Assembly: GCA_028817905.1 (NCBI GenBank)
Contig: JAPPOR010000816.1
Span: 1-44,797 of the forward strand
Length of the DNA stretch: 44,797 nt
Direction: 5' to 3'
Source of the DNA: Myxococcales bacterium
GTDB lineage: Bacteria; Myxococcota_A; Polyangia; Polyangiales; JAFGIB01
The notes below the pieces were generated by a model, which searched no databases, was not told the origin of the DNA, and saw only the letters and a program-made list of their open reading frames with translations. Shown one piece after another: positions 17,881-26,472 of this stretch. The position numbers and the translations under genes are program-made. How positions within the stretch are numbered: position 1 is the stretch's first letter; each line of letters begins with the position of its first letter.

Positions 17881-17973
17881 CGGACGAGTCTACGGGGGCC
17901 CCCGGGCCTGACAAGACAAATTTCGTGCGTTTCGCACGCGTGGCCGGTCCGGCGCGCACGCCGACCCCGCTCG

Positions 17974-19431
17974 TCAACCATCATGCGGCAGGCTGCCACC
18001 CGGAGCCCGCAGATACGCATACGGTGTGTAGGGCAGGAAGTTGGAGACCCTCGATGTGTACACGTCCGCGTAACGCTCCAGGGTCCGCGCCAGGCGGCTC
18101 TTGTCGCGCCCGGCCCGCATCAGGGGGCCCCAATGCGGGTTGAACGTCCTGGCGGCGCGCGCCGCGAGCGGGGTGATGGCGTCGTCCAAATCGAATAGCC
18201 GCTGCTTGATCTCCGCGAGGCCCGCCTTGTGGTCCCCTCCGCCAAGCCGACCGCCTGCACCCTGAACGACGGGACCATAGTTCGCTTCCGCCCGCTGGAG
18301 CGACAGGCGTAGCCGAGCCTGATGACGCTCCAGGTCCGCCTTCTGCCGCATCAAGGCCTCAAGGCGTTCCCGGTCAGCCTCGAAGCTCGCCTGCCCGGCC
18401 AGCTCCTCCTCGAGCTCGCGTACGATGAGGGCCGTGCGCCAGCGAAGAATCTCCTTGCATACGTGAACGTCCGCATAGAGATGATCGCCCACGTACAGGA
18501 TGTCCTCTCCGGGCACGCCCAAGTGCTGCTCCACCAGCCGCGCGTGTCCACCTATGAACACCTTGCCGGACTGCAGCTGGCCGCTGCTGGGCCTGCACAA
18601 CCCCGCCTCCTCGTCCACGATCTCATACAACGAACTCTGACCGGTGAAGAACAACGGCTTGCGGGCCGAGACGATTACGACGTCGAACAACTCGCGCCAG
18701 GTCATGCCGCCCGGCAGGTAGGCATCGAAGGCGTAGGCCATCATGAAGCGCGTATAGGCCCATTCGGAGTTCGTGACGACCATGAGCCGCTTGCCCGCAT
18801 GCTTCATGTCGAGCAACGCCAGAGGCAGTTCCTCGTCGAGCACCACGAAGCGGTCCGGGTCGCGCATGATCTCTTCCTTGAGTGTGCCCTCCATGTGGGC
18901 GACACCCATGTGTTGGGTCACGAGCGAATACAGGTCCCGGTAGCCCAGCTGCGGTGCCAGCGCCCCCGCGTCGAGCAGGTCAACGAGCTGGCCAAACAAG
19001 CACCCCTCCGACAAACTGAAGAGCGTGTTCAAGAACACCCAGCGCCCCTCCGAGAGGTCGACCAGGGTCCTCGCGTAGGCCTTTCGCTGTTGGTCGTGCG
19101 ACAGCATGCGCGTGCCATGCATGGCCCGCGTCACGTACCCGAAGCGACTGCACTTGACAACGTTCCCCCGCTCCAGGTCCAGCACCAACCCACGCGTGAC
19201 AAGCTGCGGGTCGAACTCGAAGTCCTGCACGGGATAGCCGGCCGCGAGCAGGCTGCGCTTAACGTGCTCGTAGGCGGTCTGTTCCCACAGGTCGTGGTTG
19301 TAGTGGACCAGCGTGTAGTCCATATCGCAGCCGATCGCCCGGATCCCCCGGAGATTGAGCGTGCGGTTGCAGTAAACACGCCGAGAAAGCGGAGGCATCG
19401 TCGGCGTCGACAAGCGCATCGGATCAGGCAT
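17974..19431 (-). CDS. HAD-IG family 5'-nucleotidase
   Basis: The 485-residue protein has the HAD motif I IGCDMDYTLVHYN (nucleophile Asp36, general acid Asp38). Further blocks characteristic of the purine 5'-nucleotidase-like HAD-IG family are VVTNSEWAYT (motif II), the FDVVIVSARKPLFF region, KVFIGGH and ILYVGDHLYADVHVCKE (motif IV acidic pair). The C-terminal part includes a helical, Arg-rich stretch. Relatives are the cytosolic IMP/GMP nucleotidases; bacterial members such as those of Legionella and myxobacteria are of similar length. Expected role is dephosphorylation of purine nucleotides. The promoter region (19432-19519) contains copy 3 of a short dispersed motif. Confidence 0.87.
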   Translation of the reverse strand: MPDPMRLSTPTMPPLSRRVYCNRTLNLRGIRAIGCDMDYTLVHYNHDLWEQTAYEHVKRSLLAAGYPVQDFEFDPQLVTRGLVLDLERGNVVKCSRFGYVTRAMHGTRMLSHDQQRKAYARTLVDLSEGRWVFLNTLFSLSEGCLFGQLVDLLDAGALAPQLGYRDLYSLVTQHMGVAHMEGTLKEEIMRDPDRFVVLDEELPLALLDMKHAGKRLMVVTNSEWAYTRFMMAYAFDAYLPGGMTWRELFDVVIVSARKPLFFTGQSSLYEIVDEEAGLCRPSSGQLQSGKVFIGGHARLVEQHLGVPGEDILYVGDHLYADVHVCKEILRWRTALIVRELEEELAGQASFEADRERLEALMRQKADLERHQARLRLSLQRAEANYGPVVQGAGGRLGGGDHKAGLAEIKQRLFDLDDAITPLAARAARTFNPHWGPLMRAGRDKSRLARTLERYADVYTSRVSNFLPYTPYAYLRAPGGSLPHDG

Positions 19432-19468
19432 GGCGCGAAGCTATCACCAAGTCGCGAACGGATCGCCC

Positions 19469-19483
19469 AGGGATTCGGCCTCA
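19469..19483 (+). repeat. copy 3 of a short dispersed intergenic motif
   Basis: AGGGATTCGGCCTCA matches 14 of 15 bases of copies 1 and 2. With copy 2 it also shares a preceding GGATCGC. It lies 38 nt upstream of the HAD nucleotidase start. Confidence 0.3.
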
Positions 19484-19519
19484 TCCGGCATTTCGTCCGC
19501 CGAGCGAAGCGCAACGACG

Positions 19520-21457
19520 CTACGGGCCACCCGTCGCCACAGGGATCAGGTGCCCGAGGGCGTAGCGCCCGTCGCCGCCGACCGGGAAGACCGCCACAGT
19601 ATCGTAGCCCGCCCCCGCGGCAGCGGCTGGAACGTCGACCACATGCGGCCGCAGACCCCGATAGCCACTCGAACGATCGATCGTTAGCCGCGCGAGAACC
19701 CTGTCCCCCCGCTGGAAGCGCAGCTCGTAGTCGTCATTGGCATCAGCCGATAGCTCGACACGGCGCGCGTGGGTCACCGTCGGCAGTTGAACCGCGATCG
19801 GCGTCCTCATGCGCACTGTGCCAGGTGCATTCCAGCGCGTGTGCGCCTCTCTACGCCGACTGAGGCGATCGGCAGCCACCGCCTTCGGCGAGATGTCCCG
19901 CTCGACGAGCATGCACGGCACGACGATGACCGCCATCGCTCCGCAGAGCAGTGCCGCGCGGGCTGCCCTGGACCACCCCTGCAGTTGAGGCAACAGCAGC
20001 GGGGGCTTCCAGACCAGGTCGTAGAGGTAGCCCAGCGTAAGGAATCCAAAGGTGCCGGCCAGACCTACCGAGGTCAACGACGTCGCGTAGTAGCGCAGCC
20101 CCGCATGCTCGCCATAGTACGTCAGGCATTCGGTCACGGCCAGCAACAGAAGACCACCCAAGGCCCGCAGGCGGCTTGGCTCCAGGGCCGCAAGCGACAC
20201 CACCAGCAGCAAGCGGATATTAAAGTAGGTGATGTTCGGCGTGGTCAGACAGTACAGAGGGATCACTCCGAGGGCCATCGTGGCCCAAGGTCGCGTGCGA
20301 TGCAGCCTCAGGGTCACGATCGCGATCAGGGCAAGCGACAGGCCGCCGACGAACCGCAAGGTCGGGGCCATGGCGCGGATCAGCTCCGCCTTGCCCAGGG
20401 TGCCACCGTGAAGATTCATGGCCGCGCGGGTGGTCTCGCCGTGAAACACCAGCAAATCCCCAAGGCCTACGCGCATCGAACTGTACGAATCGGGACCGCC
20501 GTGCAGCAGGATCTTTTGGAAACCCTCGACGAACGCTTCGCTCCCCAGATCGGCAAGCGCAGCGGCGCACAGCCCCGCGGTCATCAGGCTTCCACCGACG
20601 ATCAGACCCATGGACCCACGATCGATCCTGCGCGCCTGCCACAGACCCGCACCGATGACCACCAGATAGGGCCATAGCAGAATGGCGGGAAACACCCGGA
20701 CCAGGGTCGCGTAGGCGAGCAACGCCCCCGCCAACACCGCACGCCCCCGATGGGCGGCCGCGAGTCCAAGGGTCGCGGTCGCAAGCCAATCGAAGCGCAG
20801 CAGCGCTTGACCCACAAGCGGCCACATGGACGAGCCGGTCCAGAAGAAGAACAACAGGGCGCACAGCAGGGGCAGCTCGCCAAACGCCCAGGCAACGCCC
20901 ATGAACATCGCTGCCACCAGCAGGAGGTCCACTGACGTGATCCACTTCGCATGCCAAAGCGGGACGTGTGTCGATAGGAGCCTTCCGACGACCGTCCAGG
21001 TCGGTGGAGGGTTGTACCCGTGATCATTGAACAGGTACTGCCACGGCAGATTGTGGGCGCTGATATACTCGACATCGCGCGTGAACTGTCGGAAGCGGGC
21101 TTTACCGAAGCGCGCTCTGATCGCCTCGCTGCGCGCCAGCGCGCGGCGCGTGCTCACCACCCGATAGGTCTCGAGCTCGCGGTACCTTGTAACGTGCTGC
21201 AAACGCCGCGCCGACCCTGCGTCCGCCACCAGGATCGCTTCCGGCAACCCTGTGTAACCCAACTCGTGGTAGTACTTGGAGTTGAGGTAATAGAACGTGA
21301 GGTCGTAGAAGTCGACAGTCTCGGTGAGGTTGCGCAGATCGTACTCGAAGTAGCGGCCGGCACCGATACAGATCAGGACTGCGAACACGCCACGCAAGAC
21401 CCAACGCCGATGGCGGGGTAGCTCGCGGTAGCGCTGGGCGAGCGAGGGTTCCGTCAT
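19520..21457 (-). CDS. polytopic membrane protein, GT-C / DUF2029-like
   Basis: The ATG at 21457 is chosen over an upstream in-frame start because the membrane protein proper begins MTEPSLAQRYRELPRHRRW followed by the first helix. The 645-residue product has about 10-12 predicted membrane segments. There is an acidic periplasmic-type loop after helix 1 (ETVDFYDLTFYYLNSKYY), and a C-terminal soluble domain of about 100 residues ends the protein. This layout matches the GT-C fold of polyprenol-phosphate-dependent glycosyltransferases (GT87/DUF2029), with acidic residues in the first loop as the usual catalytic site. The lipid-linked sugar and acceptor are unknown. Confidence 0.65.
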   Translation of the reverse strand: MTEPSLAQRYRELPRHRRWVLRGVFAVLICIGAGRYFEYDLRNLTETVDFYDLTFYYLNSKYYHELGYTGLPEAILVADAGSARRLQHVTRYRELETYRVVSTRRALARSEAIRARFGKARFRQFTRDVEYISAHNLPWQYLFNDHGYNPPPTWTVVGRLLSTHVPLWHAKWITSVDLLLVAAMFMGVAWAFGELPLLCALLFFFWTGSSMWPLVGQALLRFDWLATATLGLAAAHRGRAVLAGALLAYATLVRVFPAILLWPYLVVIGAGLWQARRIDRGSMGLIVGGSLMTAGLCAAALADLGSEAFVEGFQKILLHGGPDSYSSMRVGLGDLLVFHGETTRAAMNLHGGTLGKAELIRAMAPTLRFVGGLSLALIAIVTLRLHRTRPWATMALGVIPLYCLTTPNITYFNIRLLLVVSLAALEPSRLRALGGLLLLAVTECLTYYGEHAGLRYYATSLTSVGLAGTFGFLTLGYLYDLVWKPPLLLPQLQGWSRAARAALLCGAMAVIVVPCMLVERDISPKAVAADRLSRRREAHTRWNAPGTVRMRTPIAVQLPTVTHARRVELSADANDDYELRFQRGDRVLARLTIDRSSGYRGLRPHVVDVPAAAAGAGYDTVAVFPVGGDGRYALGHLIPVATGGP

Positions 21458-21702
21458 GGCGCTGATTCTGTCCGTGGATAGCCGCATCCGGTGCGCCAGG
21501 CAAGCAAGTGACGACGTGCGGCGCGCACGTTCCACGTTCGCCAGCCCGCATCACTCACGACTTCGGCGTCGGATCGCGTAGGGATTCGGCTTCACAGGGC
21601 TCTCGACGACCGACCGAATACTCCCCGTATTGCCTAGGACGACGAAAGTCCTGTGGAGTCGAAGGACAAGCGAGGCGGCGTCGAAGTCGTGAAGGATGCG
21701 GG
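21458..21702. other. intergenic region, 245 bp
   Basis: This separates the AraC regulator stop from the GT-C-like gene start, both on the reverse strand. It contains copy 2 of the dispersed motif (21580-21597). No RNA gene is recognised. Confidence 0.35.
21580..21597 (+). repeat. copy 2 of a short dispersed intergenic motif
   Basis: Exact 18-nt match to 1300-1317. A related short copy is at 19469-19483. Confidence 0.4.
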
Positions 21703-22689
21703 CTAGACGGGCTCCGCCGCTTCCTGCTCGAACCGCCTGCGCCAGCTGGCCGGGGGCGAACCCATCTCACGCTTGAACGCCCGACTGAAGGCGGACTCCG
21801 ACTCATAGCCGACCTGCGCCGCGATCTCGGGGATGGACAGCTGCGTGTCATCCAATAGGTTGGTGGCCTGGCGAATGCGCCAACGGTAGAGATAGGTGAT
21901 CGGCGAGACCTCCAAGAGCTCTGTGAAGCGCGCCGAAAACGCAGACCGGGAGGCCCCCACCCTACGTGCCAACTCCGCTACCGTCCAGGCGTGCTGCGGC
22001 CGCTCGTGCATGTGACGGACCGCCGCGCCCACCAACGGATCCTTCAACGCTGCCAACCAGCCACGCTCGCTTTCCGGAAGCCGATCGATGTAGGTGCGGA
22101 TCGTCTCCACAAAGATGAGCTCCGTAAGGCGCGAGAGCAGGGTCTCGCTGCCCGGCCGCCCCGACTCCGCTTCCGTGATCAGGTGGGCGATGCTGGTCTT
22201 GAGCCAGACGGTGGACGGTCCCTCGTCCTGGGGGATCAGCAAGTACGGCGGCAAGGCTGAGAACAGTGGGCTGATCCCGCGCTCCACGAACTGCAGCATC
22301 CCGCACACCAGGCGCATCGATACATCGCCACGGCCCAAGTTGACCTCTGGCGGAGCCGCAGTCTTGGTGAACTCTGCGACGATCGATGCACTGGGAACCG
22401 TCGCCCGGCCGGGCACGTCCACAACGGAGTGCACGAGGTCGTCCAGGATGATGATCAGATCGCCGTCGCGGATCTGGCGAGGCTCGAAGCCCTCTACCTC
22501 CACGTAGCCCTGGCCTTCGCGAACGATGTGAAACATCACCAGCCGGTGGTCGGGAGTGGGTGGCCGCAAGCTCGGATGGGAAAGGGTCGGCGGGGGCATC
22601 TCGACACCGTACTGGTCCCGCAGCTGTGCGCGTAGGAAGACTACGCCGGAAAGCTTGATGGTCTTCAAAACGTCGGAAAGCGGGTCCAT
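21703..22689 (-). CDS. AraC-family transcription regulator with cupin-type sensor domain
   Basis: The ATG at 22689 is preferred: GAGGT lies just upstream and the protein then begins MDPLSDVLKTIKLSG, the usual opening of AraC regulators with a Cupin_6 domain. Of 328 residues, about 1-200 form the beta-barrel effector domain (LVMFHIVREGQGYVEVEG). The last 100 form two helix-turn-helix motifs (WTVAELARRVGASRSAFSARF and LSIPEIAAQVGYESESAFSRAFKREMGSPPASWRR). It is divergent from an acyl-CoA dehydrogenase gene across 154 bp and may control it, as is common for AraC regulators. The inducer is unknown. Confidence 0.88.
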   Translation of the reverse strand: MDPLSDVLKTIKLSGVVFLRAQLRDQYGVEMPPPTLSHPSLRPPTPDHRLVMFHIVREGQGYVEVEGFEPRQIRDGDLIIILDDLVHSVVDVPGRATVPSASIVAEFTKTAAPPEVNLGRGDVSMRLVCGMLQFVERGISPLFSALPPYLLIPQDEGPSTVWLKTSIAHLITEAESGRPGSETLLSRLTELIFVETIRTYIDRLPESERGWLAALKDPLVGAAVRHMHERPQHAWTVAELARRVGASRSAFSARFTELLEVSPITYLYRWRIRQATNLLDDTQLSIPEIAAQVGYESESAFSRAFKREMGSPPASWRRRFEQEAAEPV

Positions 22690-22843
22690 CCAGCACCTCG
22701 GAGCCCCGTATTGCCTCGCTTGGTCGAACGCGGCGTCGAGTTTGGACGCTGGGGCAAGCGGCTCGGACGCTCGGTCATAACAATTCGAGCTGCGATGGGA
22801 CAGCTTTGATCCAGCCGGTTGCCGGCGAGCAAGGAGATAGAGC
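22690..22843. promoter_or_regulatory. divergent promoter region of araC-type regulator and acyl-CoA dehydrogenase
   Basis: 154 bp between two divergent starts. It should hold both promoters and the operator of the AraC regulator; I could not define the boxes. The forward gene has an AAGGAGATAGAGC ribosome site. Confidence 0.4.
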
Positions 22844-23962
22844 ATGACGACAGAGGCATGGATCGAGCGAGCCCACAAGCTGGGCCCGGAGCTTTCGGAA
22901 TACGCCGCGCGCCACGACGAGGACGGGACCTTCGTCATGGAGAGTTGCGAAGCCCTGAAGGCAGAAGGCTACTATCGCGCCCTGGTGCCGCAGGAGCTGG
23001 GTGGGCTCGGTGCCGGACTCAGCGAGATTTGTGAGTTTATTCGCACGCTTGCACACTATTGCCCGGCCACCGCCCTCACCTACTCGATGCACTCGCACCT
23101 GGTGGCCACCACCGTTTGGAAATACCGCCAGGGGCAACCGGGCGAGGCGCTGTTGCGCAGGGTCGCGGAGCACAACCTCGTGCTCGTGAGCACCGGTGCC
23201 GGCGACTGGTTGGAATCGGGCGGCGAGCTCACGCGCGTCGACGGCGGCTATCGCTTCACCGCCCGAAAGGGCTTCTGCAGCGGCTCCCCGATCGGAGACC
23301 TCATGATCACCAGCGGCCGTTACGAAGACCCGGAAAAAGGCTCGCGCGTGCTGCACTTTCCGTTGGCGTTCAGTGCCGAGGGAGTGACCCGTGGCAACGA
23401 CTGGAACACGCACGGAATGCGAGGCACCGGCTCACACACCACGTCCATCGACGGGGCCTTCATCCCCGAGGGCAGCATCGACATGGAACGCCCCCGGGGA
23501 CCCTGGCATCCGGCCTTCGACGTGATCAGCACGGTCGCTTTTCCGATCATCATGAGCGTCTACACCGGCGTCGCCGAGCGCGCCTGTGAGTTGGCGATCG
23601 CCAGCGCAAAGGGCCGGCGCGAGGACCCCGACGTGCAGTACCTGGTCGGGGAGCTACTCAACGAACGAACGATCGTGCAGAGCTTGTACCGCACGATCGT
23701 CGACAACGCGGCCGACTACGCGTTTGCGGTGGACGCCGAGCGCACTCGGACGGCCGCCCAGGCCAAGACCACCCTGGCCGACGCGTGCGTCAGGACCGTA
23801 ACCAAGGCCATGGAGGCAGGCGGTGGCGGTGCATTCTTTCGCAAGCGCGGCATCGAGCAACTCATGCGCGACGTACGCGCCGCGCCCTACCATCCGCTTC
23901 AGCCAAAGCGCCAACAGCGCTTCTGTGGCCGTAGCGTCCTGGGCCTCGGCGACACGGGCTAG
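22844..23962 (+). CDS. acyl-CoA dehydrogenase family flavoprotein
   Basis: ATG with a strong AAGGAG site. The 372-residue protein has the helical N-terminal domain (ESCEALKAEGYYRALVPQELGGLGAG), a central beta domain with the FAD-contact segment TGAGDWLESGG and the RFTARKGFCSGSP strand, and WNTHGMRGTGSHT. The C-terminal helical domain contains EAGGGGAFFRKRGIEQLMRDVRAAPYHPLQPKR. Members oxidise acyl-CoA thioesters with FAD; the group with the C-terminal Arg-Asp-Val-Arg motif also includes flavin monooxygenases of the DszC type. The usual catalytic Glu is not evident, so the substrate or even reaction class is uncertain. Probably controlled by the divergent AraC gene. Confidence 0.83.
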   Translation: MTTEAWIERAHKLGPELSEYAARHDEDGTFVMESCEALKAEGYYRALVPQELGGLGAGLSEICEFIRTLAHYCPATALTYSMHSHLVATTVWKYRQGQPGEALLRRVAEHNLVLVSTGAGDWLESGGELTRVDGGYRFTARKGFCSGSPIGDLMITSGRYEDPEKGSRVLHFPLAFSAEGVTRGNDWNTHGMRGTGSHTTSIDGAFIPEGSIDMERPRGPWHPAFDVISTVAFPIIMSVYTGVAERACELAIASAKGRREDPDVQYLVGELLNERTIVQSLYRTIVDNAADYAFAVDAERTRTAAQAKTTLADACVRTVTKAMEAGGGGAFFRKRGIEQLMRDVRAAPYHPLQPKRQQRFCGRSVLGLGDTG

Positions 23963-23974
23963 CTATAGCTAGCC
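23957..23974. repeat. 18-bp perfect palindrome spanning two convergent stop codons
   Basis: GGCTAGCTATAGCTAGCC reads the same on both strands with no mismatch. It contains the TAG stop of the acyl-CoA dehydrogenase (23960-23962) and the reverse TAG stop of the SpoIIAA-like gene (23969-23971). It could form a short bidirectional hairpin or be a protein site. No T-run follows on either side. Confidence 0.7.
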
Positions 23975-24331
23975 TTGAGCCCAGGCGATCGCCTCGTCGA
24001 CGCTACGGAGTACCCGCGCCTGCACGCCCGCCGCATCGAGATACACCAGCGCCATGCGCGACAACCCGTAGTGCAGCGAGTCCGAGACGACGATCGCCAT
24101 CCGCGGTCCGAAGTGGTCGCGCGCCTCTACAAAGCGATACACGCGATCTCGAATCTCGGCGGCGCTTGCGCTCTCCCGTGATTCCCGGATGTCCAGAACC
24201 AGGCAGGGTTTGGCCGGACAGGCGGGATCCACGAGCCCTGCCCGCACCATCGCGCCCAGATCCTCGGTGGTAAACCGCGCTCCGGACTCGATGACCAGTG
24301 CCTTCGACTCGAACCGGTACGTCACCGCCAT
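23969..24331 (-). CDS. SpoIIAA-like (STAS-fold) protein
   Basis: The ATG at 24331 follows a G-rich site and gives a 120-residue protein with no leader. The pattern is that of the SpoIIAA-like family: an initial strand RFESKALVIESGARFTTEDL, LVLDIRESR, a long helix (EIRDRVYRFVEARDHFGPRMAIVVSDSLHYGLSRMALVY), and a final VRVLRSVDEAIAWAQG-like helix. The fold resembles STAS/Sec14 domains; bacterial members are of unknown role, perhaps ligand or partner binding. It converges with the acyl-CoA dehydrogenase, with stop codons in one palindrome. Confidence 0.72.
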   Translation of the reverse strand: MAVTYRFESKALVIESGARFTTEDLGAMVRAGLVDPACPAKPCLVLDIRESRESASAAEIRDRVYRFVEARDHFGPRMAIVVSDSLHYGLSRMALVYLDAAGVQARVLRSVDEAIAWAQG

Positions 24332-24468
24332 GCACAACCCCCGACGCGTCGCACAAGGATGGTATGGTAGCATGCAATCTTGGGTCTGGCCCAAATCGAT
24401 CAGGCCAGCTGTGCAAGTCACAGCTCGGTTACGGCAGTTCTGCCACCCCACGGGGCGCTCGCGCGACG

Positions 24469-24474
24469 TTGACA
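24469..24474 (+). promoter_or_regulatory. possible -35 box of the cbiZ operon
   Basis: TTGACA, a perfect -35 consensus, lies 40 nt upstream of the riboswitch core. A TACCCC about 17 nt downstream is only a poor -10. A matching TTGACA occurs before the second riboswitch at 30263. Confidence 0.35.
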
Positions 24475-24489
24475 GGGGTCAGGTCTCGG

Positions 24490-24665
24490 GCTACCCCATG
24501 CGCCGATGTCGTAGGGAAGCCGGTGAGAGTCCGGCGCGGTCCCGCCACTGTCAGCGGAGAGAGACGACTCCGGGCTATGCCCAGCCACTCGCTGTTGGCC
24601 ATTCGCCGACAAGGGGGAAGGCGAGCCGATCTCGGTGACCCGCGAGCCAGGATATCTGCGCCATC
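24490..24665 (+). promoter_or_regulatory. cobalamin riboswitch 1
   Basis: The conserved core GGGAAgCCGGTGAGAGTCCGGcGCGGTCCCGCCACTGT-like block (from 24514), an internal variable stem region, and the 3' box GAGCCAGGATATCTGC (about 24644-24659) are the hallmarks of the adenosylcobalamin-binding riboswitch class. Downstream genes are B12-salvage genes (cbiZ, cbiB, cobD), which fits. When B12 binds, expression should fall. There is no U-run terminator; the platform is probably translational. A 9-bp inverted repeat (24658-24666 with 24723-24731) lies between the riboswitch and the cbiZ ribosome site and may be part of it. Boundaries are approximate. Confidence 0.88.
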
Positions 24666-24731
24666 GTAGCCCTGTTGGCTCTGCGGATGCACGGAGAGGG
24701 GAAAGCGGTACGCGTGTTCTCTCGATGGCGC
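24658..24731 (+). promoter_or_regulatory. long-range 9-bp inverted repeat downstream of riboswitch 1
   Basis: GCGCCATCG (24658-24666) can pair with CGATGGCGC (24723-24731). It overlaps the 3' end of the riboswitch and ends about 30 nt before the cbiZ ribosome site (AGAGGT, start 24773), so it could link ligand binding to translation. Pairing is inferred by eye. Confidence 0.4.
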
Positions 24732-24772
24732 CAACGCGGCCAGCATCGCCGCGGAAGCGACAGAGGTAGCAC

Positions 24773-25495
24773 ATGGAACACGCCGCTTCGAAATCCGCCC
24801 GGTCGGACGGGCCCCGGTTGACCCTACATGCGGGTTCGCCCGAGCGGTGCATGGTGGTCGAATTCGAGACACCCCAGCAAGTTACCAGCTGGGCCATCTA
24901 CAATGGAGGCACCCGGCTTTCGACCAGGGTTGCGTGGGTCGAGGTGCGCGATGCAGAGCTCGGCCTCGACGCGGATCCCCATGCGCTACTGTCCGAGCGC
25001 CTGGCGGCGCTGGACGTCCACGACGCGGTGGGCATGCTGACCAGCCGCGATCTGCGCCGGCACGTCTCGCGGCGCGTCGCCCTTGACGGAATTGAAGCGC
25101 GGTGCATTGCGACCGTCGGCCTGAGCAACGCCCTCAGGGCGGGGGATCCACCCGCCGGACCAAGACCCAGGCCCTACGCGGGTACCATCAACCTACTGTG
25201 CTGGGTCTCGCAGCCCCTGGCACAGGAAGGCTCGCTCGAAGGTCTCTGTCTGGCAGCCGAGGCCCGAACGGTGGCGGTGTTCGAGGCAGGCGTGGCGAGT
25301 GGCGTGTCCGGCCTGGCCGCCTCAGGAACCGGCACGGATTGCATCGCGTTCGCCTGCCCAAGCGCTCCAACAAGGACCACACCAAGCGCCTACGCTGGCA
25401 AGCACACCTTGGTGGGGCATCTGATCGGCGCAGCGGTCCACGGAGCGGTCGCGCAAGCCACCCGAGCCTGGTGTGCCGAGCAGGAAGTACCCTGA
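24773..25495 (+). CDS. cbiZ: adenosylcobinamide amidohydrolase, cytosolic
   Basis: 240 residues, start with AGAGGT 5 nt upstream. It has the core of the CbiZ family: ATVGLSNALRAGDPP, GTINLLCWVSQPL, LCLAAEARTVAVFEAGVASGVSG, SGTGTDCIAFACPS and AYAGKHTLVGHLIGAAV. CbiZ removes the nucleotide loop from adenosylcobinamide or pseudo-type corrinoids to give adenosylcobyric acid, allowing remodelling with the cell's preferred lower ligand. No signal peptide, so the enzyme is cytosolic. It is the first gene after cobalamin riboswitch 1 and is followed 2 nt later by cbiB. A second, exported CbiZ-family protein is encoded at 36975-38291. Confidence 0.9.
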   Translation: MEHAASKSARSDGPRLTLHAGSPERCMVVEFETPQQVTSWAIYNGGTRLSTRVAWVEVRDAELGLDADPHALLSERLAALDVHDAVGMLTSRDLRRHVSRRVALDGIEARCIATVGLSNALRAGDPPAGPRPRPYAGTINLLCWVSQPLAQEGSLEGLCLAAEARTVAVFEAGVASGVSGLAASGTGTDCIAFACPSAPTRTTPSAYAGKHTLVGHLIGAAVHGAVAQATRAWCAEQEVP

Positions 25496-25497
25496 GC

Positions 25498-26472
25498 ATG
25501 CTGCTTGCGCCAGACTCGCACGTTGCACCCTCCGCCTTGGCACTCATGTTGGCCTTCGGTATAGACCAGCTGTGGGGCGAAGTGCCGGCCCGCGTGCACC
25601 CGGTCGTATGGATGGGGCACGTTGCCACCATGCTGCGCCGGCGCGTGCCCCAAAGCTCACCAGCAACCGCACTGGCAGGGGGAGCCCTCGTGGCGCTGGC
25701 ACTCCCGGCGCTCTTTGGGGCGGCGGCCTTCGGGCTGCTCCGCGCGCTGCCAGAAGGCCCGCTCGGAGCTGTCTGCGAAGCACTGCTGCTGTCCACCACC
25801 TTCGCGGTCCGGGCCCTCGGACAGGCCGTCCTCGCGGTCAGAGACGCATTGGAAGCGCAGGACCTGCAGGCTGCACGTCGCGCCCTGGGCCAGCTATGCA
25901 GTAGGAAGACCGAGCAGCTCGATGCTTCACAATGCAGCGCCGCCGCAATCGAGTCCGCGGCAGAGAATGCATCCGATAGCTTCGTGGCGCCCATGTGCTT
26001 CTACGTACTCTTCGGTCTACCGGGCGCGATGGCCTACCGAGCCATCAACACCCTGGACGCGATGCTTGGATACCGCGGCCCTTTGGAATACCTGGGCAAG
26101 GCATCGGCGCGGCTCGATGACGTTGCGAACCTGGTACCGGCACGCCTGACAGCCGGGCTCATGCTAATCGCAGGGGCTGGGGGGGCCATGCCCGCAGTGC
26201 GGGTGTGGTGGCGCGACGCACGCGCCACGGCCAGTCCCAACGCGGGCCATCCGATGGCCATGATGGCGGGCTTGCTCGGCGTGCGCCTCGACAAGAAAGG
26301 CGCCTACGCGCTCGGAGCGCACCTCCGACAGCCCGGCGCACCGGACGTCACGCGCGCCTGGAAGATCGTTTCGACGACCGCGTGGCTCAGCGTGGGTGCG
26401 GCCCTCACAGGCCTGGCAGGACTTACGGCACTTGCGCGGTTTACGGGACCTTCGCAACTAGGAACCTTCTGA
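25498..26472 (+). CDS. cbiB: adenosylcobinamide-phosphate synthase
   Basis: The ATG at 25498 is 2 nt after the cbiZ stop. The frame is open far upstream but that is an overlap with cbiZ. The 324-residue polytopic membrane protein has the CbiB/CobD pattern: GIDQLWGEVPARVHPVVWMGHVATMLRRR, DASQCSAAAIESAAENASDSFVAP, YRAINTLDAMLGYRGPLEYLGKASARLDDVANLVPARLTA and SPNAGHPMAMMAGLLGVRLDKKGAY. It amidates adenosylcobyric acid with (R)-1-amino-2-propanol O-phosphate to give adenosylcobinamide phosphate, consuming the product of CbiZ. The next gene starts within its stop (TGATG). Confidence 0.93.
   Translation: MLLAPDSHVAPSALALMLAFGIDQLWGEVPARVHPVVWMGHVATMLRRRVPQSSPATALAGGALVALALPALFGAAAFGLLRALPEGPLGAVCEALLLSTTFAVRALGQAVLAVRDALEAQDLQAARRALGQLCSRKTEQLDASQCSAAAIESAAENASDSFVAPMCFYVLFGLPGAMAYRAINTLDAMLGYRGPLEYLGKASARLDDVANLVPARLTAGLMLIAGAGGAMPAVRVWWRDARATASPNAGHPMAMMAGLLGVRLDKKGAYALGAHLRQPGAPDVTRAWKIVSTTAWLSVGAALTGLAGLTALARFTGPSQLGTF

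Noticed and set aside
17881-17973. Terminator or small gene between PlsC and HAD genes
   Set aside because: The AAATTTCGTGCGTTTCGCACGCG stretch contains a short hairpin (CGTGCG/CGCACG) but it is too small and without a T-run to call.
18322-19863. 513-codon forward frame opposite the HAD nucleotidase
   Set aside because: It is the complement of a clear HAD gene; no motifs or start signals.
24332-24468. RNA gene or small ORF before riboswitch 1
   Set aside because: No tRNA-like cloverleaf or convincing frame seen; it most likely holds the promoters of the two divergent units.
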